The notes below the pieces were generated by a model. That model had not been told where the DNA came from and did no database searches. It saw nothing but the letters and a program-made list of their open reading frames with translations. From the NCBI RefSeq assembly GCF_014203275.1, contig NZ_JACHIP010000007.1, positions 62,001-126,000 of the forward strand: 64,000 nt of DNA, read 5' to 3'. Of the stretch, positions 8,425 to 16,904 are shown in pieces. Both the position numbers and the translations under genes were made by a program. The first letter of the stretch is position 1. Each line of letters starts with the position of its first letter. This DNA is from Granulicella aggregans (lineage in GTDB: Bacteria > Acidobacteriota > Terriglobia > Terriglobales > Acidobacteriaceae).

Positions 8425-9555
8425 ATGACACCATCTGCTCGCTTCTCGACTCCCTTGGTCTGGTCGATTCTGCTGACCTCCGCCGCGCTTCTGCATGGCC
8501 AGACGCCTCAGCCAACCCAGCCCGTTCAGAGCCCTCCGCCCGCTCAAGGCCAACCGTCGCTTACGGTGGATCGCGACCCGGCCCCTTCGCCGGACCCTGA
8601 CCCTGCACCCGGCTCAGTCAACCAGACGGCTCCTCAGTCCTCGCAAGGCGTCATCACCAGGGGCTCTGGCGGAAAGTATGTCCTGCGCCAGGACACCTAC
8701 GAAGTCCGCCTCAACGCCACCGTCCTGGACGGCTCCGGCCGCTCTATCCTCGATCTCAACAAGGACGCCTTTCACGTCTACGAAGACGGCGTGCCACAGA
8801 CCATAGCGTCCTTCCGCCACGAAGACCTTCCCGTATCCCTCGGGATCCTGATCGACAGCTCCGGATCGATGTACGACAAGCGCGCCGCCGTAAACCAGGC
8901 CGCCCTCGATCTGGTGAAGCTCTCGAATCCTGACGACGAAGCGTTCCTGGTCGACTTCTCCTGGGAAGCATTTATCGACCAGGATTTCACCTCAGACACC
9001 GCGAAGCTCCAACAGGGTCTCGGCCTCATTAAGTCCAGCGGAGGTACCGCCGTCTACGACGCACTCGTCGCCTCCGCCGACTATCTCTCGAAGAACGCCA
9101 AGCGGCCCAAGCAGGTCCTTCTCGTCGTGACCGACGGCGAAGACAACGCCTCCAGCGCCACCCTCGAAGACGCGATCCGCCGCATTCAGGACCTCGACGG
9201 CCCGGTCATCTATTGCGTCGGCCTGCTCTTCGGCCCCGACACCGATAAGAACGAAGTCCGTCATGCCCGCCGCGTCCTTGAGGCTCTCTCCGAGCAGACC
9301 GGAGGCGTCGCCTACTTCCCGAAGAACATCAAGGAAGTCGATGCCATCGCTGCCGAAGTGGCCCACGACATCCGCACCCAGTACACCCTCGCGTATCGTT
9401 CCACCAAGTCGCCCACGCTCGGCGGCTATCGTCAGATCCACGTCGACGCGAAGGAAAAGGGATACGGCAAGCTACAAGTTCGCACGCGTAGCGGCTACTT
9501 TCCCAAGACGGATAAGACCGACAAGCCAGACGCGGCAGCAGGCGCTGCCAACTAG
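8425..9555 (+). CDS. Secreted VWFA-domain protein (acidobacterial type) 2
   Basis: Paralogue of the preceding gene with the same architecture: signal peptide (MTPSARFSTPLVWSILLTSAALLHGQ), a long Pro/Gln/Ser-rich linker, then YEVRLNATVLDGSGR, the MIDAS motif in LIDSSGSMYDK, TDGEDNASS and a C-terminal YTLAYRSTKSP...VRTRSGYF. The ATG at 8425 is preferred over an upstream GTG at 8356 because it places the signal peptide at the N-terminus; no strong ribosome site decides this. It ends in a Lys/Asp-rich tail after the conserved GYFPK. Tandem placement suggests duplication and a shared function, which the sequence does not reveal. Confidence 0.87.
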   Translation: MTPSARFSTPLVWSILLTSAALLHGQTPQPTQPVQSPPPAQGQPSLTVDRDPAPSPDPDPAPGSVNQTAPQSSQGVITRGSGGKYVLRQDTYEVRLNATVLDGSGRSILDLNKDAFHVYEDGVPQTIASFRHEDLPVSLGILIDSSGSMYDKRAAVNQAALDLVKLSNPDDEAFLVDFSWEAFIDQDFTSDTAKLQQGLGLIKSSGGTAVYDALVASADYLSKNAKRPKQVLLVVTDGEDNASSATLEDAIRRIQDLDGPVIYCVGLLFGPDTDKNEVRHARRVLEALSEQTGGVAYFPKNIKEVDAIAAEVAHDIRTQYTLAYRSTKSPTLGGYRQIHVDAKEKGYGKLQVRTRSGYFPKTDKTDKPDAAAGAAN

Positions 9556-9606
9556 CAAGACGCCAGGCAATGTAGAGTACCAGGTGACCAGGGATCAAGG
9601 ATCGGC

Positions 9607-9643
9607 GCTCCCATCCACTCAGCATTACCGCATGGATGGGACT
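9607..9643. repeat. Dispersed palindromic repeat, GTGCCCCAT...GTGGGAC type (copy 2, degenerate)
   Basis: CCCATCCA and TGGATGGG pair (8 bp) around a 15-base loop ending in ACCGCA, followed by AC as in other copies. It lies between the second VWFA gene and the ABC transporter. The remaining 216-bp gap has no gene. Confidence 0.65.
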
Positions 9644-9771
9644 AATTCCCTTTGCTCAGTACAGACCAAGTGTGCACGAGCCAACACTTATGGTGCTTCT
9701 TTGCATCTATAAGTCAGAGGTCACAAAGTTATTTCGGCTGATTCCTCTATCCCTTCTCAAGCGAGCGCTTA

Positions 9772-11610
9772 TTGACTTTGATCGCTGACCACGTCGACGA
9801 GCAGCCGAAAGAAAGCCCATGGCGCGAGCGCGTCCGCGCGCTGAGGAACATGCCTCCTGTCCTGAAGATTCTCTGGGACTCCGGACCCGGCGTCGTTTCG
9901 GCCGGCCTCATACTTCGTGTCATCGTTGCGACTCTCCCCTTTGCACTCGCCAAAGTAGCTCAGTACATCATCCAAGACATCGCAGACAAGGTAGCCCGCC
10001 ACCAGGATCTTCCCGCCAACTTCTGGTACCTCGTGGGAACAGAAGTCGGATTGAATGTGCTTCTCGGATTGTTGACCCGCGCAGTCGACTACTCCGACTC
10101 GCTGCTCGCCAACCGCTACACCCAGTACGTTAGCGTTCGCGTCATGGAGCAGGCCGCCCGCCTCGACCTCACCACCTACGAGAACCCGATCTTTTACGAC
10201 CGCCTCGAGCGCGCTCGCGTCCAGGCGACCGACCGCCTCGCGATGATCCAGCAACTGGGCCGCCTCTTCCAGCAGGTCATCACCACGCTGGCCTTCTCCG
10301 CCGCCCTCGCCGTCGCCTCCCCCTGGCTGGTCCTTCTCCTCGCGCTGGGCGTCCTGCCGTCTTTCCTTGGCGAGACCCACTACGCCTTCCTCGGCTACGC
10401 CAAGAACTTCCGCCAGACCACCGCGAAGCGCCAGATGGACTATCTCCGCACGGTAGCCGGAAGCCGCGAAGGCGCCAAGGAAGTAAAACTCTTCGGCCTC
10501 AATAAGTTCTTCACCGACCGCTTCCAGGCCCTCGCTCACGCGATCTACGTGGAAGACACGGCACTCGCCAGTTCCAAGCTGATCGTCGGCGGCCTGCTGG
10601 GAATCATCGGGACACTCGGCTACTACGGCGCTTACGTCTACGTCATCTATCGCACGCTCAACGGCCGCTACGACATCGGAGAGTTCACCTTCCTCACCAC
10701 CTCCATCCAGCAGGCCAGCTCCAACCTGCAGCAAGTCTTCTCCACCGCCAGCGGCATCGCCGACCAAGCGCTTTTTCTCACCGACCTCCTCGCCTTCTTC
10801 GAGATGGAGCCGACCGTCAAGTCCAAGCCCAACGGCCTTCCCGCGCCGGAAGTCATCCATCAAGGCTTCGAGTTCCGCAACGTCTCATTCTCCTACGCCG
10901 GCAGCGACCGCAAGATCCTCAGCAACTTCAACCTGAAGCTGTCACCGGGCGAACGGATCGCCCTGATCGGCGAGAACGGCCAGGGAAAGACCACGGTCGT
11001 CAAACTCATCACCCGGCTCTACGATCCCACCGAAGGCCAGATCCTCCTCGACGGCATCGACCTCCGCGAGTATGACCTCGCAGACCTCCACCGCCAGATC
11101 GGCGTCATCTTCCAGGACTTCATGCGCTTCGAGATGACCGCCAAGGAAAACATCGCCGTGGGCCGCGTCGAGAAGAACTACGAAGACGGCGAGATCGAGA
11201 TCGCCGCGCACAAGAGCCTCGCCGATACCGTCGTCGCCAAGCTCGGCGGCGGCTACGACCAGATGCTCGGACGCCGCTTCGAAGGCGGCGTAGAACTCTC
11301 GGGCGGCGAATGGCAGAAGATCGCCCTCGCCCGCGCTTATCTCCGCGACGCCCAGTTGCTCATCCTCGACGAACCCACCGCCGCACTCGACGCCAAAAGT
11401 GAGCTCGAGGTCTTCGAACGATTCGCCGAACTCACCCAGGGCAAGATGGCCCTGCTCATCTCTCATCGATTCTCCACCGTCCGCATGGCCGACCGCATCG
11501 TCGTCCTGTCAGGCGGTAAGCTGGTGGAACAAGGAAACCATAAGAGCTTGATGGAAGAGGGCGGCCTCTACGCCTCCATGTTCGAGATGCAGGCCGCCAG
11601 CTACCGTTGA
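9772..11610 (+). CDS. ABC exporter, fused permease and ATPase
   Basis: A 612-residue half-transporter: about six membrane helices in residues 30-340, then one ATPase domain. The nucleotide-binding domain shows Walker A GENGQGKTT, Q-loop FQDFMRF, signature LSGGEWQK, Walker B LLILDEPTAAL and the switch His in LISHRF. It should work as a homodimer exporting a lipid, peptide or glycan. A TTG at 9772 is the longest start; an ATG at 9850 is possible. It sits 149 bp upstream of a GT84-type glucan synthase on the same strand. That order recalls the exporter/synthase pairing of cyclic beta-1,2-glucan (NdvA/NdvB), so a glucan substrate is a reasonable but untested inference. Confidence 0.9.
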   Translation: MTLIADHVDEQPKESPWRERVRALRNMPPVLKILWDSGPGVVSAGLILRVIVATLPFALAKVAQYIIQDIADKVARHQDLPANFWYLVGTEVGLNVLLGLLTRAVDYSDSLLANRYTQYVSVRVMEQAARLDLTTYENPIFYDRLERARVQATDRLAMIQQLGRLFQQVITTLAFSAALAVASPWLVLLLALGVLPSFLGETHYAFLGYAKNFRQTTAKRQMDYLRTVAGSREGAKEVKLFGLNKFFTDRFQALAHAIYVEDTALASSKLIVGGLLGIIGTLGYYGAYVYVIYRTLNGRYDIGEFTFLTTSIQQASSNLQQVFSTASGIADQALFLTDLLAFFEMEPTVKSKPNGLPAPEVIHQGFEFRNVSFSYAGSDRKILSNFNLKLSPGERIALIGENGQGKTTVVKLITRLYDPTEGQILLDGIDLREYDLADLHRQIGVIFQDFMRFEMTAKENIAVGRVEKNYEDGEIEIAAHKSLADTVVAKLGGGYDQMLGRRFEGGVELSGGEWQKIALARAYLRDAQLLILDEPTAALDAKSELEVFERFAELTQGKMALLISHRFSTVRMADRIVVLSGGKLVEQGNHKSLMEEGGLYASMFEMQAASYR

Positions 11611-11708
11611 CCCGCTTTTGTTTGTCATTCCCGAAGGGAATCTGCGTTTGCAGTTGCTCTTCCCCGTCATTCTGACTCTGAGCCTGCCGAAGAGGAAGAA
11701 TCCCCGCA
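11611..11708. repeat. Two dispersed repeat units in tandem
   Basis: The first unit contains TTTGTCATTCCCGAAGGGAA followed by TCTGC, also found near 28.3 and 36.4 kb. The second begins CCCGTCATTCTGACTCTGAG and ends GAAGAATCCCCGC, resembling the units near 21.0, 46.9 and 58.7 kb. They fill most of the gap between the ABC exporter and the glucan synthase gene. Confidence 0.7.
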
Positions 11709-11759
11709 CTAGTCGTTTCATGTTCCACCTCGTCCGTCTCAACCAGGAAGGATTTAGTC

Positions 11760-14700
11760 ATGGCCATCACAGACGACACCTTGATCTCGCAAGAACAAGC
11801 CCCCCACTCGACCGTACCCGACATCGAGATCCCAACCGAGGGCCTGCCAGAAGCTCCTTCGGTCTCGGACGAGGTCCTGCGCGCCAACGCCGCGACGCTG
11901 ATCAGCCGCTGGCAGCCGCTTCCAAAGGCAGTCTCGTCCGAAGGTCTGAAGCTTCGCCTCAAGGCCCTCTCCGACCGCCTCAAGGCCCGCCTCACCGCCG
12001 CCAAGGCCATTGCGAACACCAAGGAACTCACACCCCAGCTTGAACTCCTCGAGAGCAGCCGCATGTTCGAGGCGGCCATTATCTCCGCCAACGCTGCCAG
12101 CGACAAATTCGCCTCCATTCAGAAAATCCAGCTCCCCGATGGCTCAGAGCTCCCTCGAATCGTAAATCTCGCGGAGAACTATCTCGCGACAGCCGATGGC
12201 ATCTGGTCCCCAGCCTCGCTCTCCGTCTACACAGCTGAGGCGCAGCAACACGATCCCCTGTCTCTCGATGAAGTCCGGCTTCTTCCGGAAGCCCTCAAGC
12301 TCGCCCAGCTTGAATACATCCTCGATCGCGCCGATGAGACTTTCGCCGCTCCCACGATGCCGCCTATCGAGGAGTCGCCCTTCTCTGCCCCCATCCACAG
12401 CCTCCGCCGCCTAAACCAATACGAATGGCGCAAGCTCCTCGAATCGATCCTCAAGTTCGACGCCGTTTTGCGGCAAGACCCCACCGGCATCTTCGCCCGC
12501 ATGGAAGATGAGACCCGCGCTTCGTACCATGAGCGTGTCGCATCGCTCGCCGCCCGCGCCGACAAGAGCGAACTCGAGACCGCGCAGACCGCGCTCAACA
12601 TGGCCGCTCGGTCCGCGCAACGAAAAAGTCCGGATCCCCAAACGGCATTCCGCGTCTCCCACATCGGCTACTATCTCTTCGCCGAAGGTCTACCCGAACT
12701 CCGCAAACAGATCGGTTACCACCCGCCCTTTATGCAGGCCCTCCGCGACGGCCTCCGCCGCTACAACGAGGACTTCTACATCCTCGGCATCTTCACGCTC
12801 TCGGTCCTGCTCATAGCGGCGCTCATCCTTCCGCTCGTTCCACACCACGACTTCGCCGCCGTCATCTTCGCTCTCCTGCTGGCGCTACTTCCTGCAACCC
12901 AGGGCGGCGTCGACCTCATCAACTCCACCGTCTCCGCACTGCTTCACGCCGAAGCGCTTCCCAAGGTCGACTTCTCCAAGGGCATCCCCGACGAAGCTCG
13001 CACCATGGTCGTCGTGCCATCGCTGCTGCTCAACGAGGCCCAGGTACGCGATCTCTTCGAAGAGCTTGAGGCTCGTTATCTCTCGAATCAGGATCCAAAC
13101 CTTCACTTCGGTCTTCTTACCGATCTCGCCGACTCGGCAGCCCGTCCGTTCGACGAAGACAAGAACATCCTCGTCAACCTCGCTGTCCGCCTCATCGATG
13201 AACTCAACGAGAAGTACGCCCGCGAAGTCGGCGGCAAGTTCGTCATGCTCCACCGCCATCGTGTCTTCAACGCGCGCCAGGGAGTCTGGATGGGATGGGA
13301 GCGCAAGCGCGGGAAGCTGCTTGACCTGAATAAGTATCTCCTCAACGTCGAAGATGCCTTCCCCATCAAAGCCGGGCCGACAGAACTCCTCAAGGGCATC
13401 CGCTACGTCATAACGCTGGACTCCGACACGCAACTTCCGCGCGGTACCGCTGCTCGCATGTCCGGCACACTGGCTCATCCACTCAACCAGGCCATCATCG
13501 ATCCTCGCTCTCGCATCGTCACCGCCGGTTACGGAATTCTCCAGCCCCGCGTTGGCGTCTCCGTCTCCTCAGCATCACGCTCACGCCTCGCCGCTCTCTA
13601 CTCCGGAGAAACCGGCTTTGACATCTACACCCGCGCCGTCTCCGACGTGTATCAAGACCTCTTCGGCGAAGGCATCTTCGCGGGCAAGGGCATCTACGAC
13701 GTGGCCGTCCTCCACCAGGTCCTCGATCGCCGCTTCCCCCGCAACGCCCTCCTGTCTCACGATCTGATTGAGGGCGCTTACGTTCGCGCCGGTCTCGTCA
13801 CCGACATTGAGATCATCGACGACTACCCCTCGCACTACTCCGCCCACACCCGCCGCAAACACCGCTGGCTGCGCGGCGACTGGCAGATCGCGCAGTGGCT
13901 CTTCGGCCGCGTCCCGAACGAAGACAACCGCATGGTCGCCAACCCGATCAGCACCATCTCGCGCTGGAAGATCTTCGACAACCTCCGCCGTTCCCTCGTC
14001 GAACCGGTTACGTTTCTCCTGCTGATCTGCGGCTGGTTCTTCCTGACCGGAGGCCCTCGTTACTGGACCACCGCAACCCTCATCCTGCTTCTGCTGCCTA
14101 ACTTTGTTCAGCTTGGCTTCGGTCTCGGCCGCGCCGCTCTGAAGATGAGCATTCCCACGGCACGCGACGGAATCGCGGCCTTCTGGGCCTCCTGCGGAAT
14201 TACGCTGCTGAACCTTATCTTCCTGCCGCACCACATGCTGCTCTCATTGGACGCGATCATTCGTTCGCTCAATCGCAAGTTCGTCTCCGGCAAACACATG
14301 CTGGAATGGGAGACGGCCGCCCAGTCGGAGTCTGGCAGCAAGAAGACCCACCTGGATTTTTACCTGCGGATGTCGCCGGTGCTTGCGCTTGCCTTTGGAG
14401 CCATCATCTTTCTTGCGCATCGTAACGCTCTGCTTCCCGCCGCTCCTATTCTCTTGCTCTGGGCGATCGCTCCTTTGGTGTCACGCTGGCTGAACTCATC
14501 ACCCACACGGATCGAAAAGCCTCTCACCGCCGCCGACACCACTTTCCTTCGTCAGCAGGCGCTTCTGCTCTGGCGCTACTATGCAGAGTTCGGTGACGAG
14601 AAGAACCACTGGCTAATCCCCGACAACGTTGAAGAGAAGGACACGCTTCAAGTTCTCAAGCTCTCGCCCACCAACCTCGGCATGCTCTTCAACGCGCGTC

Positions 14701-16244
14701 AGGCCGCGTACGAGTTCGGCTTCATCACGTTGCCGGAGTACGCATCGGCGTCTCTCGGCACGCTCTCCACCTACGATCGTCTCGAAAAGAACCACGGTCA
14801 TATCTACAACTGGTACGACATCGAAACCCTCTCCGCGATTCCTCCGTTCACGGTGTCCGCCGTTGATAGCGGCAACCTTGCTGCGGGCCTCTATACGCTC
14901 CACGCCGGCGCCGTCGATCTGCTCAAGCGGTCCATCCTCTCGCCTGCTTCATTCGCGGGCATCCACCTCATGCAGGACTGGGTGGCAGGCTCGAACACCC
15001 ATAAGACGCACAAGCGTGAAGAGGCCAATCCGCTCCGCGCTCTCACGCAGGAACTTTTTGAAACATCGATTCCTTCTGGCTCCGGAGAGACCGTATGGAT
15101 CGCCGCCGAGTGCAATCGCCGAATTCTCGCCCTCCGCAACTTCATCGAGAACTACGCTCCGTGGCGTCTGCCGGAGTTCGAGCCACTCTTCGAGTCCGCC
15201 TCTCTCGGCACCGAGATCGATTCGAAGTCGCCCGCACTAGAGAACGCCGCCGCCTACGCTCTGACCATCCAGGCTAAGCTCGAGGAGGCCTGCTGCAACT
15301 TCGCGCCCGAATCGCCCCTCGGCGGCCTTGCCACCAAGTTGAAGACGCTTATCTCCGCAGCCGACCGGAATCTCCGCACGCTGCACGGTGAGATGCTTGC
15401 CGTCGCGACACAGGCACAGGCGCATGCTGAGGCCATGGAGTACGGTTTCCTCCTCGTCGAAGATCGTCAACTCCTCTCCATCGGCTACGACGGCCCTACC
15501 GAGAAGCTCCACTCGGCCTGCTACGACCTCCTTGCCTCGGAGGCACGCATTGCCAGCTTCCTCGCCGTCGCCAAGGGTGACATCCCGCAGCAGTCATGGT
15601 TCCGGCTTGATCGCTCGCATGTGCTGGTGAAAGGCCGCGCCTGCCTGCTCTCCTGGACCGGCACCATGTTCGAGTACATGATGCCCGCGTTGTGGATGAA
15701 GACCTTCCCCAACACCCTCATCTATCGCTCACTCGAATCAGCCGTACAGATCCAGCGCGACCACGTCAAAAAGTTCCCTGGGCACATGCCGTGGGGCATC
15801 TCCGAATCGGGCTTCGCCGAGACAGACTCGATCGGACGATACGGCTATCAGGCATGGGGCATTCCCTCCCTCGCTCTGAAGTACGGCGCAGAAGACGGCC
15901 CTGTCATAGCGCCCTACGCAACCTTCCTTGCGCTGCCCATCCTGCGCGGCGAAGCTATCGCCAACCTCCGCCGCATGGCCACACAAGGCTGGGTCGGAGC
16001 CTATGGCTTCTACGAGGCGGCGGACTACACGGCAGGCCGCGAGCCTCAACTCGTGAAGTCATGGATGGCCCATCACCAGGGTATGTCGCTGCTCGCGCTC
16101 ACCAATCTCCTTTGCGATAACATCTTCCAGCGCTGGTTCCACGCCAACCCACGCGTCAAAGCGTCAGAGCTTCTCCTCCATGAGAAATCTCTAAGCAAGG
16201 ACACGCTGAAGTCGCTGAAGGAACGCCAGATCACCGCGGCTTAA
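11760..16244 (+). CDS. Cyclic-glucan-synthase-like protein: GT84 plus glycoamylase domains, no GH94
   Basis: A 1494-residue membrane protein. Order: alpha-helical N-terminus, membrane helices near residue 340-385 (LGIFTLSVLLIAALILPLVP), a GT84 glycosyltransferase with TLDSDTQLP, SHDLIEG and RKHRWLRGDWQ, more membrane helices (residues about 750-930), then a glycoamylase-like region with YNWYDIETL and HHQGMSLLALTNLL. In NdvB/Cgs proteins (about 2800 residues) a GH94 phosphorylase follows FHANPRVKASELLL. Here the gene stops 20 codons later, and the next gene is cheW, so GH94 is absent. By family it should make a beta-linked glucan at the inner membrane. Without GH94, control of chain length would differ. 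Start ATG preceded by AGGAAGG. Confidence 0.85.
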   Translation: MAITDDTLISQEQAPHSTVPDIEIPTEGLPEAPSVSDEVLRANAATLISRWQPLPKAVSSEGLKLRLKALSDRLKARLTAAKAIANTKELTPQLELLESSRMFEAAIISANAASDKFASIQKIQLPDGSELPRIVNLAENYLATADGIWSPASLSVYTAEAQQHDPLSLDEVRLLPEALKLAQLEYILDRADETFAAPTMPPIEESPFSAPIHSLRRLNQYEWRKLLESILKFDAVLRQDPTGIFARMEDETRASYHERVASLAARADKSELETAQTALNMAARSAQRKSPDPQTAFRVSHIGYYLFAEGLPELRKQIGYHPPFMQALRDGLRRYNEDFYILGIFTLSVLLIAALILPLVPHHDFAAVIFALLLALLPATQGGVDLINSTVSALLHAEALPKVDFSKGIPDEARTMVVVPSLLLNEAQVRDLFEELEARYLSNQDPNLHFGLLTDLADSAARPFDEDKNILVNLAVRLIDELNEKYAREVGGKFVMLHRHRVFNARQGVWMGWERKRGKLLDLNKYLLNVEDAFPIKAGPTELLKGIRYVITLDSDTQLPRGTAARMSGTLAHPLNQAIIDPRSRIVTAGYGILQPRVGVSVSSASRSRLAALYSGETGFDIYTRAVSDVYQDLFGEGIFAGKGIYDVAVLHQVLDRRFPRNALLSHDLIEGAYVRAGLVTDIEIIDDYPSHYSAHTRRKHRWLRGDWQIAQWLFGRVPNEDNRMVANPISTISRWKIFDNLRRSLVEPVTFLLLICGWFFLTGGPRYWTTATLILLLLPNFVQLGFGLGRAALKMSIPTARDGIAAFWASCGITLLNLIFLPHHMLLSLDAIIRSLNRKFVSGKHMLEWETAAQSESGSKKTHLDFYLRMSPVLALAFGAIIFLAHRNALLPAAPILLLWAIAPLVSRWLNSSPTRIEKPLTAADTTFLRQQALLLWRYYAEFGDEKNHWLIPDNVEEKDTLQVLKLSPTNLGMLFNARQAAYEFGFITLPEYASASLGTLSTYDRLEKNHGHIYNWYDIETLSAIPPFTVSAVDSGNLAAGLYTLHAGAVDLLKRSILSPASFAGIHLMQDWVAGSNTHKTHKREEANPLRALTQELFETSIPSGSGETVWIAAECNRRILALRNFIENYAPWRLPEFEPLFESASLGTEIDSKSPALENAAAYALTIQAKLEEACCNFAPESPLGGLATKLKTLISAADRNLRTLHGEMLAVATQAQAHAEAMEYGFLLVEDRQLLSIGYDGPTEKLHSACYDLLASEARIASFLAVAKGDIPQQSWFRLDRSHVLVKGRACLLSWTGTMFEYMMPALWMKTFPNTLIYRSLESAVQIQRDHVKKFPGHMPWGISESGFAETDSIGRYGYQAWGIPSLALKYGAEDGPVIAPYATFLALPILRGEAIANLRRMATQGWVGAYGFYEAADYTAGREPQLVKSWMAHHQGMSLLALTNLLCDNIFQRWFHANPRVKASELLLHEKSLSKDTLKSLKERQITAA

Positions 16245-16269
16245 TCAAGTCAGCACGAACCTACGATCC

Positions 16270-16304
16270 CCCATCCATTCGCGGCCTCACCGCGAATGGA
16301 TGGG
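16270..16304. repeat. Dispersed palindromic repeat, GTGCCCCAT...GTGGGAC type (copy 3)
   Basis: Best-formed copy in the window: CCCATCCATTCGCGG, loop CCTCA, CCGCGAATGGATGGG, a perfect 15-bp stem. It lies between the glucan synthase stop and cheW. It could also act as a terminator, although no T run follows. Confidence 0.8.
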
Positions 16305-16358
16305 ATGCGATAATTCTCCTGCCGTAATCCTTGCCTCTTCCCAGCCGATAACGTCTCC

Positions 16359-16904
16359 ATGGGGAGCCCGTCGGCAGCGATTGCACAATTCGATCAACGC
16401 CTAACGCCCCCTTCCATCGAGCCCGCTCTCGTGCCAGCAGAAGATCCACGCGCCGGAAAGCATCTCGTCTTCCGCCTCGCCACCGAAGACTTTGCCATCC
16501 GCGTCGCCAGCGTGCAGGAGATCCTCGGCATCATGGAGATCACCTCCGTCCCGCAGACGGTGCCCTCCGTAAAGGGCGTCATCAATCTACGCGGCCGTGT
16601 CATTCCCGTCATCGATCTCCGCCTTAGGCTTGGCTTCCCCGCGCAAGCCTACTCGAAACAAACCTGCATCGTCGTCATTCGGACCCGCTTTGGCGACTCC
16701 GACCGCTTTACTGGCGTCATCGTCGACGAGGTCTCCGAGGTCGTCAACATCGTCGCGGGCGACATCCAGGACACGCCGGACTTCGGTATTTCAACTCCTT
16801 CCCCCTATCTGCTCGGAATGGCACGCACTAACGATAAAGTCAGAATCCTTCTCGACATCGAACAAGTGCTCAGGAGTCACGGCCCTATAACAGGACAGCC
16901 ATGA
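16359..16904 (+). CDS. cheW: Chemotaxis adaptor CheW
   Basis: CheW couples chemoreceptors to the kinase CheA at the inner face of the membrane. The 181-residue protein is one CheW domain after a short N-terminal extension: LVFRLATEDFAIRVASVQEIL, VKGVINLRGRVIPVIDLRLRLG (conserved receptor/kinase-binding strand) and IVDEVSEVVNI. Its last four bases overlap the cheA start (ATGA), so the pair is translationally coupled. No receptor gene is in the window, so the input signal is unknown. Confidence 0.94.
   Translation: MGSPSAAIAQFDQRLTPPSIEPALVPAEDPRAGKHLVFRLATEDFAIRVASVQEILGIMEITSVPQTVPSVKGVINLRGRVIPVIDLRLRLGFPAQAYSKQTCIVVIRTRFGDSDRFTGVIVDEVSEVVNIVAGDIQDTPDFGISTPSPYLLGMARTNDKVRILLDIEQVLRSHGPITGQP

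Noticed and set aside
9769..10863. 364-codon minus-strand frame opposite the ABC exporter
   Set aside because: Mirror of the exporter coding sequence; Glu/Gly/Val-rich with no motif.
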